A DNA stretch of 64,000 nt from NCBI RefSeq assembly GCF_014493765.1, contig NZ_JACTVJ010000013.1, forward strand, positions 1-64,000, given 5' to 3'. Source of the DNA: Streptomyces polyasparticus. Its GTDB lineage: Bacteria > Actinomycetota > Actinomycetes > Streptomycetales > Streptomycetaceae. The notes beneath the pieces were generated by a model. The model was not told the DNA's origin. It made no database searches and saw only the letters and a program-made list of their open reading frames with translations. Positions within the stretch are counted from its first letter, which is position 1, and each line of letters opens with the position of its first letter. The position numbers were made by a program, and so were the translations under genes. This document shows, piece after piece, positions 1 to 8,380 of the stretch.

Positions 1-1
1 A

Positions 2-1486
2 GGCGCCGGCACAGGCCTGTCCAAACTCGGTGATGTCATGGCCGGGCTCAAGGGCATCGGCACCATCAACATCCCCGACATCCCCGCCGGGGCCTTCGAG
101 TTGCCGCAGGGTGCGGTCAAGCTCCCAGATGGCACGTTCGACATCCCCGCGGGGGCGACGGTCCCCGACGGTGCGGTCAAGCTGCCCGACGGCACCTTCA
201 AGCTGCCCGAGGGCGCGGTCACCGTCCCCGAAGGCACGGTGAAACTGCCGACCGAGCCGAACGTCCCGGCGCAGTACATGGACCCCAAGGGCAACATCCT
301 CGATGGCCGGGGCCAGGTCATCCAGCACGCGGACGACGCGCCCAAGCCGCTGGACCCAGCGGTCCGGCCGGCCGAACTGCCCCGTATCGAAACGCCTGTC
401 CGCGAGCCCGTCCTCGTCGGCGCGAACGTGGCCGACACCACCGCCCACGTGGGCGACAACCTCGGCGACACCGGGCGCGTCGGCGCGGACGCCGGCAACA
501 CGGTGGGGCAGGTCGGGAACAACCTGCCGGGTGGCAGCGCGGACGATCTCGGCCGGGGGCCTGCCGCGAGCCACGAGACGCCCACGGGCGCAGGGCGCAC
601 CGACGGGCCTGGCGGGGGTGACCCCACACCCGGCACCGGCGGCGACCACACGCCTGCGACCGGTGGCCACACGGAGACCCCGGGCGCAGGCGGCACCGAA
701 CTGCCGACGGGTGGTCACGGCGACGGTCCGGGCAGCCCCGGCGACGGCCCCGGCACCCCGCCGAACGACCCGCCCACCGGTCCGCCGGGAAGCGGCGCGG
801 GCGACACCCCGCACGAGTGGGAGCGCCCTGCCGACCACAACCAGCCGATGGAGCGCGGTGGACCGCTGGAACAGCAGGTCCGCGACCAGCTGCGCGGCTC
901 GAAGGTCAAGCCGGGCGACCTGAACAGTGTCCTGGACAACCTGGGGCGGCATCCGAACGGCGCGGAGATCGCCGACACCATCGCGTCGGGCCGCTTCAAG
1001 GGGGTCGAAGGCTACGACCAGGTGGTCTCCAGCCTCAGCCACGCGGACAAGATGTCCGGCGGTATCGAGCAGCTGCGCCTCGGCAACCGGCTGCACGCGA
1101 GCGGCGTCACGGACATCTCCTTCGAGGTCAAGGGCGGCTCGGAGATCAAGCCCGGCGTGGTCACGGGCAAGGACACCGACCTCGACGTCATGGCCAGGGA
1201 CGCGGACGGCAACGTCCACGGCTATCAGTTCAAGGACGTACAGAACCCCAAGAAGGTCGTCAGCAAGATCTTCAGCAATCTGAAGCAGCTCGACGAATCC
1301 GGCGCGGACTTCAAGACCTTCGTGGTCGACACGAAGGGCACGCTCGCCGACCTCGCGGATCAGCGGACGGCGCAGCGTCTGACGGATGTGTACGGAAAGA
1401 CTAACGTTCAGTTCGTCATCCGCGTCGAAGACGGGGTTCTGACGATCCCGCCTGGCGGGACGTTCATGCCGAAGGGAGCGCTGTGA
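2..1486 (+). CDS. Repeat-rich secreted toxin-like protein, C-terminal part (5' end outside window)
   Basis: The frame is open to the left edge, so the ATG at 38 is probably internal; 494 residues are visible. In order: a stretch of 8-10-residue repeats built on VPDGAVKLPDGTF; a long Gly/Pro/Thr-rich linker; and a globular domain of about 190 residues starting near LEQQVRDQLRG. The last domain has Glu in FEVKGG, Asp in TDLDVM and Gln-x-Lys in YQFKDV, a spacing that fits a PD-(D/E)XK nuclease core. Repeats plus linker plus a compact C-terminal domain, overlapped by a small downstream gene, is the usual layout of actinobacterial polymorphic toxins, often exported by ESX-type systems. The nuclease call is inference; the export domain lies outside the window. 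Confidence 0.6.
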   Translation, partial: GAGTGLSKLGDVMAGLKGIGTINIPDIPAGAFELPQGAVKLPDGTFDIPAGATVPDGAVKLPDGTFKLPEGAVTVPEGTVKLPTEPNVPAQYMDPKGNILDGRGQVIQHADDAPKPLDPAVRPAELPRIETPVREPVLVGANVADTTAHVGDNLGDTGRVGADAGNTVGQVGNNLPGGSADDLGRGPAASHETPTGAGRTDGPGGGDPTPGTGGDHTPATGGHTETPGAGGTELPTGGHGDGPGSPGDGPGTPPNDPPTGPPGSGAGDTPHEWERPADHNQPMERGGPLEQQVRDQLRGSKVKPGDLNSVLDNLGRHPNGAEIADTIASGRFKGVEGYDQVVSSLSHADKMSGGIEQLRLGNRLHASGVTDISFEVKGGSEIKPGVVTGKDTDLDVMARDADGNVHGYQFKDVQNPKKVVSKIFSNLKQLDESGADFKTFVVDTKGTLADLADQRTAQRLTDVYGKTNVQFVIRVEDGVLTIPPGGTFMPKGAL

Positions 1487-2502
1487 TCGCCAGTACGGCC
1501 GTCGGCCGTTGGACCTGGGGCCGCGAGGACGAGTCCGGCGACCCGGTACTCGGCGCGCTGCACGCTCTGCTCGGGGCCCACCGGGTGCTCGCCGCACAGG
1601 GTTTCGCCGTGGGCGCGACGGTCGCGCAGATCTCCGTCCGTACGGCGGGCAGCTCGGACGCGCTGCTGTTCGACGGGGAGGTTCCGTTGGACGGGCAGGA
1701 ATCCGCGCAGGACCTCGCCCGGACGGTCACCGCCGCGCTGCGGCCCGGCGAGATCGGCTCGGTGCACACCTCGGTCACCCTCGCCGGTGAGGTGCGTACG
1801 GCGCAGAATGCCCGGGTGGAGCAGGGGATCTTCCGGCTCGGCAGCTCGGCACTGCTCGACTTCGTCACCACCGACCTGACCACGTTCACCGACATCTGGC
1901 TGCCGTACGACCTGAAGGGTCGTGCGCAGCCCGACGTGTACGAGGCGAACGGCCACCGGCTGACCGCGTTGCTCGGCGAGCTGGCCGACGCCCTGGGCAC
2001 CGAGACGGAACCGGACGATCCGACGTGGTTCGCCAGGCCTTCCGAGCAGGGCATCAACAACTACTTCGATCAGGACGGCGCCGCGTCGGACGTCTGGGGC
2101 AGCTTCGAAGTCCCGTACCGCAACCGCGTCTTCCAGCACTCCCCCGTGTTCGACTCCACGGTCTACGGGAGGTCCGCGGAGGGCGAGGTGCAGTACCTGC
2201 CCGTGGTGGGCGAGCACGTCGTACTCGGCTATCTATGGGCGTCCGATGCCGAGCGGGCCGCGAGCTTCGAGCCTCGCGATGCCGCGGAGGAGGACGGCTA
2301 CAAAGCCGGCCTGAGCTGGCTGGACCGGCTCGGCGATGCGGCCGCCCGCGGCCTGCGCCCGACACAGGCCCTGGCGGAACTGCGGCGGCTGCCCGCGGAC
2401 GGAGTCGTGGGATCCGTTCCCCCGGACGCCGAACCCTCGTCGGCGGCTCTCTCCGACCTCCGCGAGCACGCCGCAACGGATCACGGCGCCGCCTCTCCAT
2501 GA
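1483..2502 (+). CDS. Unknown protein, candidate immunity protein of the upstream toxin
   Basis: A 339-residue soluble protein without signal peptide or membrane segment. It starts at a GTG that overlaps the toxin stop (GTGA), so the two are translationally coupled. I recognise no family. Visible landmarks are an acidic N-terminal half, an aromatic segment around FDQDGAASDVWGSFEVPYRNR and a hydrophobic strand GEHVVLGYLWAS. Tight coupling to a toxin-like gene is the only functional clue: immunity genes normally sit directly downstream of their toxin. It is longer than most immunity proteins, so an accessory or chaperone role is possible. Confidence 0.6.
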   Translation: MIASTAVGRWTWGREDESGDPVLGALHALLGAHRVLAAQGFAVGATVAQISVRTAGSSDALLFDGEVPLDGQESAQDLARTVTAALRPGEIGSVHTSVTLAGEVRTAQNARVEQGIFRLGSSALLDFVTTDLTTFTDIWLPYDLKGRAQPDVYEANGHRLTALLGELADALGTETEPDDPTWFARPSEQGINNYFDQDGAASDVWGSFEVPYRNRVFQHSPVFDSTVYGRSAEGEVQYLPVVGEHVVLGYLWASDAERAASFEPRDAAEEDGYKAGLSWLDRLGDAAARGLRPTQALAELRRLPADGVVGSVPPDAEPSSAALSDLREHAATDHGAASP

Positions 2503-2509
2503 GCACGAA

Positions 2510-3091
2510 GTGAGTGTCGAACCGTCACGGCCCACGACGGCGGGCGGGCTCGATGCGGTCGGGCTCGACATCAGGGGTGCAGATCTGTCGGGCCGCGACC
2601 TGTCGGAGTCCTGGTTCACGGACGCGCGGATGGCCGGGTGCAGGCTGGCGGGCGCGGAGTTGTACCGGTCCGATACGCAGGGGGCCGACCTGAGCGGGGC
2701 CGACCTGACGGGAGCTTCACTCGTCCGCGTCCAGCTCGACGAGGCCGTGCTGCGGGGGGCGGTGCTCGACGGGGCGGATCTGACGAAGGCGTCGCTATGT
2801 GACGTGGACGCCTCGGGCGCGAGCTGTCGTGGCACGCGGTTCATGGGTGCGTCACTGCTCGGCGTGAATCTGAGCGGGGCCGATCTCACCGACGCGGTCC
2901 TGCACGAGAACTCCTTCCGCGTCACCTTGGACGAGTCCACCGTCGTACGGGGTCTGACGGGGTCGGTCTTCGGGCCGGTGGGGGTGATCGGGCTCGGGCC
3001 GCTCGGCGGGGATGCGCTCGGTCGGTGGATCAGGGACAGGGGCGGCGCTGTGAGCGTCCTGGAGCCGCAGGCCCGCGATACGCGGCGGTGA
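2510..3091 (+). CDS. Pentapeptide-repeat protein
   Basis: A 193-residue protein read from a GTG seven bases after the preceding stop; the longer upstream frame lacks coding character. From about residue 18 it is built of A(D/N)LxG pentapeptides, for example GADLSGRDLS, GADLSGADLTGASL and GVNLSGADLTDAVL, which fold as a right-handed quadrilateral beta helix. A break around VRVQLDEAVL and a non-repeat C-terminal tail (GPVGVIGLGPLGGDALGRW) flank the coil. It is co-directional with the toxin and immunity candidate and likely shares their transcript. Pentapeptide proteins can mimic DNA or act as effectors or immunity factors; nothing here decides which. Confidence 0.8.
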   Translation: MSVEPSRPTTAGGLDAVGLDIRGADLSGRDLSESWFTDARMAGCRLAGAELYRSDTQGADLSGADLTGASLVRVQLDEAVLRGAVLDGADLTKASLCDVDASGASCRGTRFMGASLLGVNLSGADLTDAVLHENSFRVTLDESTVVRGLTGSVFGPVGVIGLGPLGGDALGRWIRDRGGAVSVLEPQARDTRR

Positions 3092-3220
3092 GCCCGTCGG
3101 GCGCCGGCTCGCCGGGCTTCGCCCAACAGCCTGTTGTGCGACGGCGAGTTGTCCTCCGTGCACCCCGAGGCCACCGACCGGCTCGATGCGTTCTCCGCAT
3201 ACGTGGCCGATCGGTGGTGA
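3092..3220 (+). pseudogene. Possible remnant of a gene 3' end
   Basis: Directly after the pentapeptide stop the same frame continues for 42 codons. It ends in a stretch that reads like a genuine C-terminus (LLCDGELSSVHPEATDRLDA through YVADRW, then TGA). There is no start codon with a ribosome site. It may be the scrap of a deleted gene or of a longer ancestral pentapeptide protein. Codon bias is the only support. Confidence 0.25.
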
Positions 3221-3238
3221 GACGCGGGAAGTTGGGCG

Positions 3239-3643
3239 TCAGGCCTTGGCGTCCTGCGGGTACCAGCGGAGTTCGACCGTGTTGCCGTCCGGGTCCTGGA
3301 TGTACAGGGACTCGCCGCTGCCGCGGGCGCCGAAGCGGGGACCCTGGTCGAGGACCTTGAAGACGCCCGAGTCGATGATCTCCTGCCAGTCCACGGGCTC
3401 GACGGCCAGGCAGATGTGGTCGATGTTGGACTCGCCGCGCGGGCGGTCGAAGAGGTCGATGATCGTCGACGGGTCGATACGGACCGACGGGAACGGGACC
3501 TTGCCCGCGCGCCACTCCTCGACGCGGACCGGCTCCAGGCCGAGCGTGCCGGCGTAGAAGGCCAGCGAGCGCTCGACGTCCGTGACGTTCAGGACGATGT
3601 GGTCCAACGCCTTGACGCGCACAACACTTTCGGTGGTGGTCAT
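3239..3643 (-). CDS. VOC-family protein (glyoxalase/dioxygenase fold)
   Basis: A 134-residue single-domain protein with the vicinal-oxygen-chelate pattern: an N-terminal beta-alpha module beginning ALDHIVLNVTDVERSLAFYAG and a second module ending SLYIQDPDGNTVELRWYP. Candidate metal ligands are the His of LDHIVL, a His in NIDHICLAV and the Glu of TVELR. I start at the ATG giving MTTTESVV, preceded by a G-rich ribosome site; an upstream in-frame ATG adds 18 residues unlike the family. The substrate cannot be told from sequence: members include glyoxalases, ring-cleavage dioxygenases and drug-binding proteins. Confidence 0.85.
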   Translation of the reverse strand: MTTTESVVRVKALDHIVLNVTDVERSLAFYAGTLGLEPVRVEEWRAGKVPFPSVRIDPSTIIDLFDRPRGESNIDHICLAVEPVDWQEIIDSGVFKVLDQGPRFGARGSGESLYIQDPDGNTVELRWYPQDAKA

Positions 3644-3708
3644 GAGTCCCCCCGGGAAATCCTCAAGTGGCTTATGGCAACGGCTACATGAGATCACACA
3701 CGTATGGC

Positions 3709-3741
3709 GAAGGCCGCCCCCGGATCCCGGGAGCGGCCTTC
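3709..3741 (-). terminator. Strong GC hairpin, terminator downstream of ohr
   Basis: A near-perfect inverted repeat, GAAGGCCGC / GCGGCCTTC, encloses a second dyad CCCGG / CCCGGG. It begins 21 bp after the ohr stop and lies before the VOC gene start, so it should end ohr transcription. There is no T-run, which is usual for Streptomyces terminators. Confidence 0.7.
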
Positions 3742-3762
3742 GTCGTACGGAACAAGCCGAGA

Positions 3763-4188
<426 letters not shown>

Positions 4189-4266
4189 AACAGACCTTTT
4201 CCTTATCTCGTGCGTGCGGCCCGCGCCCGAAACCGCAACGTCTCCTCGCAGCCTACCTGCGGCCCT

Positions 4267-5103
4267 TCAGAGGGCGACGCCGTGCTCCCGGAAGACGTCC
4301 TCGATCTTGAGCTTGTCGTGCACACCGCCCTCTTCGAGCCGGCGGAGCACCAGAAGGCAGGGCAGACCGAACTCGCCGCCGGGGAACTTCTTGGTACGGG
4401 TCGAGCCCACGCACACCGACCAGGCGGGGGCCTCACCGCGCGGCAGCTCCTCGCCCGTCCCGGCGTCGAAGACCCGGGTGCTGCTGGTCAGGATCACCCC
4501 GGCGCCGAGCTTCGCACCGCGGCGGACCCGGGCACCCTCGACCACCATCGACCGCGAGCCGATGAAGGCCTCGTCCTCGACGACCACGGGTACGGCGCCG
4601 GCGGGTTCGAGCACACCGCCGATCCCCACACCGCCGGCGAGATGGACATCGCGTCCGATCTGGGCGCAGGAGCCGACGGTGGCCCAGGTGTCCACCATGG
4701 TGCCTTCGCCCACGTATCCGCCGATATTGGTGAACGAGGGCATCAGGACCGAGCCGGGTGCGTGATAGCTGCCCCAGCGGGCGATGGCGCCGGGGACGAC
4801 CCGTACGCCGGGAAACTCCTTCTTCAGGGGCAGCCGGTCATGGTGGTAGAAACCGCCCTCGGCCGCCGATTCGGTCATGCCGAGGACGCGGAAGGAGAGC
4901 AGGATCGCGCGCCGCGCCCGCTCGCCGACCAGGACCTCGTCGGTCTCCTCGTCGACGCGGGCCACCCGGGCCTCGCCCGTGGTGAGCAGGTCGACGGCGG
5001 CCACGACGGCGTCGCAGGCGTCCTTGTCCTCGGGGCCGAGGGTGTCGCGGCGCTCCCAGAGGTCGTCGATCTCGGCGGAGATGGCGCTGTCGGGGCGGGT
5101 CAT
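4267..5103 (-). CDS. dapD: DapD-type tetrahydrodipicolinate N-succinyltransferase, cluster copy
   Basis: 278 residues. DapD transfers succinyl from succinyl-CoA to tetrahydrodipicolinate. The central part is a left-handed beta-helix of hexapeptide repeats (SFTNIGGYVGEGTMVDTWA, GSCAQIGRDVHLAGGVGIGG), and the C-terminus has the expected SSTRVFD and GLPCLLV segments. The length matches the proteobacterial enzyme; from memory the primary DapD of actinobacteria is longer and divergent, which suggests a dedicated secondary-metabolism copy. It is the last gene of the cluster operon, starting inside the aminotransferase stop (ATGA). Together with its neighbours it would feed N-succinyl-diaminopimelate intermediates. 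Confidence 0.9.
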   Translation of the reverse strand: MTRPDSAISAEIDDLWERRDTLGPEDKDACDAVVAAVDLLTTGEARVARVDEETDEVLVGERARRAILLSFRVLGMTESAAEGGFYHHDRLPLKKEFPGVRVVPGAIARWGSYHAPGSVLMPSFTNIGGYVGEGTMVDTWATVGSCAQIGRDVHLAGGVGIGGVLEPAGAVPVVVEDEAFIGSRSMVVEGARVRRGAKLGAGVILTSSTRVFDAGTGEELPRGEAPAWSVCVGSTRTKKFPGGEFGLPCLLVLRRLEEGGVHDKLKIEDVFREHGVAL

Positions 5104-6326
5104 GGGGTGGCGTGCTCCTTGGGCGGGGACGGTCGAGAGGACGGGGACGGCGGGGACGTCGGCGAGGGTGCGGCGGGCGAGGCGGGCGGGGCGGGCGGGG
5201 CCGTCGCGCTGGTGGCCGCGAAGGCCGGGAGGTGTTCGGCGAGGAGGGCGAACGCCCTGGTCAGGTGGGCGCCGTCGCGGATCGCCGCGATACGGACGTA
5301 CGGCTGTCCGCGCAGCCCGTACGCGCGGCCGGGCATCACCACCAGACCGCAGGTGCGGGCCGCCCATGCGGCGAACCGGGAGCCGTCGGCGCCGGGGGCG
5401 CGCACCCACAGGAAGAGCCCGCCGTCGGGCCGGCGCACGGGCACGCCGCTGCCGTCGAGGAGCGCGGCCAGTTCGCGCATCCGGCGGGCGTTGTGCTCCC
5501 GCTGGACGCGGGCGTGCCCGTCGTCGTCGAGCAGGGCCGCGGCCAGGGCCTGGGACTCGGCGGAGGCCATCAGGCCGGCCGCTCTGCGGGCCGTGACGAG
5601 CCGCGCGACCAGGGCCGGGTCGCCCGCGTAGAAGCCGGTGCGCAGTCCGGGCGCGTTGGAGCGCTTGGCCAGGCTGTGCACCGCGAGCACGCCCTCGGTG
5701 CCGTACTGCAGGGCGCTGACCGGTGCGCGGCTCCAGGTGGTCTCCGCGTACGCCTCGTCCGAGAGCACCGGGATCCGGCGCTCGCGTCCCCAGCGGACGA
5801 CGCCGGCCAACTCCTCGACGGCTCCGGTGGGGTTGGCGGGGCTGTTGACCCACAGAGCGCGCGCCCGTCGGACGACCGCGGCCGGCACCGCGTCCAGGAT
5901 CAGCCGGAACTCGCTGTCCAGGGGCACCTGGTGGATCCGGCAGCCCGCCAGCTCGGCTCCCGTCCCGTACGCCGGATAACGCAGCGCGGGAACGAGAACC
6001 GTGTCCCGTTGGCCGTCCGTGTCCCGTTCGCCGTCGCGCGTGCCGAGGAACAGCACGGCCGTGGAGATGAACTCCTTGGCTCCGGCGCAGGCGGCGACCG
6101 CTCCCCGCGGCAGGTCCACGCCGAAGCGCCGCCGCAGATATCCCGCGGCCGCCGCCCGGAGCTCCTCGGTGCCCGCGCTCGGCGGATAGCCGTGCGCGGG
6201 CAACCGTCCGGGGCCGGGGAGCCGCAGGCCCGGTACGGGGTCGGCGACGCCCAGCGTCAGGTCGACGACCGGGTGTCCGGAGGCGGCGGCCAGGGCGAGC
6301 AGCTCCTCGCGGGCCGGGGCCGTCAC
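5100..6326 (-). CDS. DapC-like PLP aminotransferase
   Basis: A fold-type I aminotransferase of 408 residues starting at a GTG that overlaps the decarboxylase stop. Landmarks: VNSPANPTGAV, the PLP-binding SDEAYAE, and HSLAKRSNAPGLRTGFYAG with the Schiff-base Lys followed by RSN, typical of N-succinyl-diaminopimelate aminotransferases. The last 45 residues are a Pro/Ala/Ser tail absent from normal DapC. Adjacent DapD suggests it aminates N-succinyl-2-amino-6-ketopimelate or an analogue. No DapE-type desuccinylase is present, so the succinyl group is removed by a primary-metabolism enzyme or kept. Confidence 0.85.
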   Translation of the reverse strand: MTAPAREELLALAAASGHPVVDLTLGVADPVPGLRLPGPGRLPAHGYPPSAGTEELRAAAAGYLRRRFGVDLPRGAVAACAGAKEFISTAVLFLGTRDGERDTDGQRDTVLVPALRYPAYGTGAELAGCRIHQVPLDSEFRLILDAVPAAVVRRARALWVNSPANPTGAVEELAGVVRWGRERRIPVLSDEAYAETTWSRAPVSALQYGTEGVLAVHSLAKRSNAPGLRTGFYAGDPALVARLVTARRAAGLMASAESQALAAALLDDDGHARVQREHNARRMRELAALLDGSGVPVRRPDGGLFLWVRAPGADGSRFAAWAARTCGLVVMPGRAYGLRGQPYVRIAAIRDGAHLTRAFALLAEHLPAFAATSATAPPAPPASPAAPSPTSPPSPSSRPSPPKEHATP

Positions 6327-7603
6327 TCCCCCGCTCCCGAAGTGCCCCTCGGGACAAGCCGCTTGGGCTTGAAGTCCAGCGTCGCGAAGTGGTCCCGCTC
6401 CTCCTCCGCACGGCGAATCAGCTCCACGCTGCCGTCGGTGCGCAGGAGGAGTTCCTGGGGCCTGAGGCGGCCGTTGTAGGTGAAGCCCATCGCGTGGCCG
6501 TGGGCGCCGGTGTCGTGGATGACGAGGAGTTCGCCCTCGGTCAGGCGCGGCAGCGTGCGGTCCTTGCCGAAGCGGTCGTTGTTCTCGCAGAGCGAGCCGA
6601 CCACGTCCACCGTCTCCATGTGCGTCCGGTCCGCGAAGGGCGCGGTGATGTGGTGGTACGCGGAGGGGTAGAGGGCCGGCCGCATCAGCGAGCTCATCGA
6701 CGCGTCCACCCCCGCGTACGCGCGCCACTTGTCCATCCGGTTGAGGACGCGGGTCGCCAGGGCGCCGTGCGGTCCGGTGACATAGCGCCCGCTCTCGAAG
6801 CACACCCGGGGGCGGGTGGCCCGGTGCTCGTGCTCCCAGCGTGCGAGGCGCCGCGCGATGGCTTCACCCAGGGCGGGCAGGTCGAAGGGCCGCTCGTCCG
6901 GCCGGTACGGGATGCCGATGCCGCCGCCCAGGTTCACGGCGCTCACCTCGACGCCGAGTTCCTCGCGCAGCCGCAGGGCCTGTTCGAGCAGCAGGTCCAG
7001 GGTGAGGAGGGTGGGGGCCGGGGTCAGCGAGTTGGAGGCGAGCATCATGTGCAGGCCGAAGTCCCGTACCCCCAGGGCCTTCGCCTTGGCCACCACCGGC
7101 ACGAGACGGTCGGTGGGGACGCCGAACTTGGCGTCCTGCGGGCTGCCGAGGAAGTCGTCCTCGCCGCGCACCTGCCCCGGGTTGAGCCGGAAGAAGAGGG
7201 TGTCGGGGACGGACGGCAGCTTGTCGAGGACGGCCTCGTCGTCGATGTTCACGATCGCGCCCAGCTCCAGGGCCGCCGCCAGCTCGGCCCTGCTGGTGTT
7301 GTTCGAGGTGAAGCAGATCTGGTGGCCGCGCGCACCGGCCTGTGCGGCGAGTGCCAGCTCGGGCAGCGAACTGCAGTCGAACCCGAAGCCGTGCCCCGCG
7401 AGCAGGGCGAGGACGGTCGGGTTGGGCAGCGCCTTGACCGCGTAGAACTCCTGGAAGTCCAGATGCGCGAAGGCCGCGTTGAAGGCCGTGCAGGTGTCGT
7501 GGACGCCCTGCTCGTCGTAGATGTGGAACGGGGTGCCGAACTCCTCCGCCGCCTGCGCGAGTACGGGGTGCAGCCGGGCCTCGAACCCAGGGCTGATCGG
7601 CAT
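6323..7603 (-). CDS. LysA-like PLP decarboxylase (diaminopimelate/ornithine decarboxylase fold III)
   Basis: 426 residues with the alanine-racemase-type barrel. Lys57 in FYAVKALPNP binds PLP; a glycine loop (NLGGGIGIPY), SLCENNDRFG and TGAHGHAMGFTYNGRLRP follow. The active-site Cys-Glu is kept, but CENND replaces the CESGD of housekeeping LysA, and ESGRYVTGPHG replaces the usual EPGRS. It is therefore probably a paralogue with a different substrate. Two models fit: decarboxylation of a free diaminopimelate analogue (as for TabA of tabtoxin), or of a carrier-bound amino acid (as for BtrK of butirosin). It lies between a methyltransferase and the DapC/DapD pair. Confidence 0.85.
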   Translation of the reverse strand: MPISPGFEARLHPVLAQAAEEFGTPFHIYDEQGVHDTCTAFNAAFAHLDFQEFYAVKALPNPTVLALLAGHGFGFDCSSLPELALAAQAGARGHQICFTSNNTSRAELAAALELGAIVNIDDEAVLDKLPSVPDTLFFRLNPGQVRGEDDFLGSPQDAKFGVPTDRLVPVVAKAKALGVRDFGLHMMLASNSLTPAPTLLTLDLLLEQALRLREELGVEVSAVNLGGGIGIPYRPDERPFDLPALGEAIARRLARWEHEHRATRPRVCFESGRYVTGPHGALATRVLNRMDKWRAYAGVDASMSSLMRPALYPSAYHHITAPFADRTHMETVDVVGSLCENNDRFGKDRTLPRLTEGELLVIHDTGAHGHAMGFTYNGRLRPQELLLRTDGSVELIRRAEEERDHFATLDFKPKRLVPRGTSGAGE

Positions 7604-7606
7604 CGT

Positions 7607-8281
7607 TCACTCCCCCGCGACGGCCACGACGACGGCACGGTTGCGGGGGCCGGAGACCGGACGCTCGTACACGAAGGTCTCGCTCGACGCCGAGGCGAAG
7701 CCCGCCGCGCGCGCCTGCTCGCCGATGAACTCCCCGGAGAGCCAGTGGAATCCGGTGACGCCGGGCGCCGTCTGCACCGCGGAGCCGTCCTGGGTGCTGT
7801 CGTTGGACGCGACCACCACGCCGCCCTCGCTCAGCCAGGGCAGGACGCGGGCGAGCAGCGGCAAGGTGCCGGACGCGGCGTCGTAGAGGTGGCCGAGCAG
7901 CCCGTCCATGTAGATGACTTCGTACGTGGTGTCGGGCGTCCAGACCGCCAGGTCCGCCAGGACCGCGTCGACCCCCTTGCCGCGGGCGAGTTCGACGGCC
8001 TCGGGCATCGCGTCGACGGCGTGCACCCGGAAGCCGCGCTCGACTATCTCGCCTTCCACCGCGGCGTTTCCGCTGCCCAGGCTCAGCAGGGTCTTGGTGT
8101 CCCTGGCCGCCATCAGACCGAGGATCTTCTCGCGCATCCAGGAGCGGTACTCCGCGCAGAACACCGACGGGGTGATGGAGTCGCCGCGGGCTCCGCCCTC
8201 CTCCCAGATCTCGAAGAGCGAGCGGTCCTCGTCGGACTGCGGGCGGTAGAAGGATGTCAGGTCGGCTATCTGTGCGTTCAT
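7607..8281 (-). CDS. Class I SAM-dependent methyltransferase
   Basis: 224 residues. The SAM-binding motif I is LLSLGSGNAAVEGEI, the acidic strand-2 end is VHAVDAMPEA, and motif IV is VIYMDGLLGHLYDA. The N-terminal 50 residues (QSDEDRSLFEIWEEGG) are unusual for small-molecule methyltransferases. Only three bases separate it from the LysA-like gene. In tabtoxin clusters a SAM-binding protein (TblA) accompanies the DapD and LysA homologues, so a C-methylation of the diaminopimelate-derived skeleton is a reasonable guess; N- or O-methylation is equally possible from sequence alone. Confidence 0.8.
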   Translation of the reverse strand: MNAQIADLTSFYRPQSDEDRSLFEIWEEGGARGDSITPSVFCAEYRSWMREKILGLMAARDTKTLLSLGSGNAAVEGEIVERGFRVHAVDAMPEAVELARGKGVDAVLADLAVWTPDTTYEVIYMDGLLGHLYDAASGTLPLLARVLPWLSEGGVVVASNDSTQDGSAVQTAPGVTGFHWLSGEFIGEQARAAGFASASSETFVYERPVSGPRNRAVVVAVAGE

Positions 8282-8380
8282 CGTGCGTCCCCCTTGTTGG
8301 ACAGACGGAATCGGGCGTACGGGACCCGGGCAGGGCGGGGTGGTGCGGGTGCTTACGTGTGCGGGGTGCGGTGCGCGCGC

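Noticed and set aside
3709-3741. Operator palindrome for the VOC gene
   Set aside because: The long GC stem with a small loop right after the ohr stop fits a terminator better; the VOC promoter has enough room downstream of it.
4267-6411. 714-codon minus-strand frame covering dapD and more
   Set aside because: Only the last 278 codons (MTRPDSAISAEID onward) look like a protein; the upstream part is Arg/Pro-rich antisense-type sequence overlapping the aminotransferase in another frame.
4267-7603. DapD/DapC/LysA as the organism's primary lysine pathway
   Set aside because: They are coupled to a carrier-protein cluster, DapD has non-actinobacterial length, LysA has altered active-site motifs, and no other lysine genes are present. 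A role as the only copies cannot be strictly excluded from this window.
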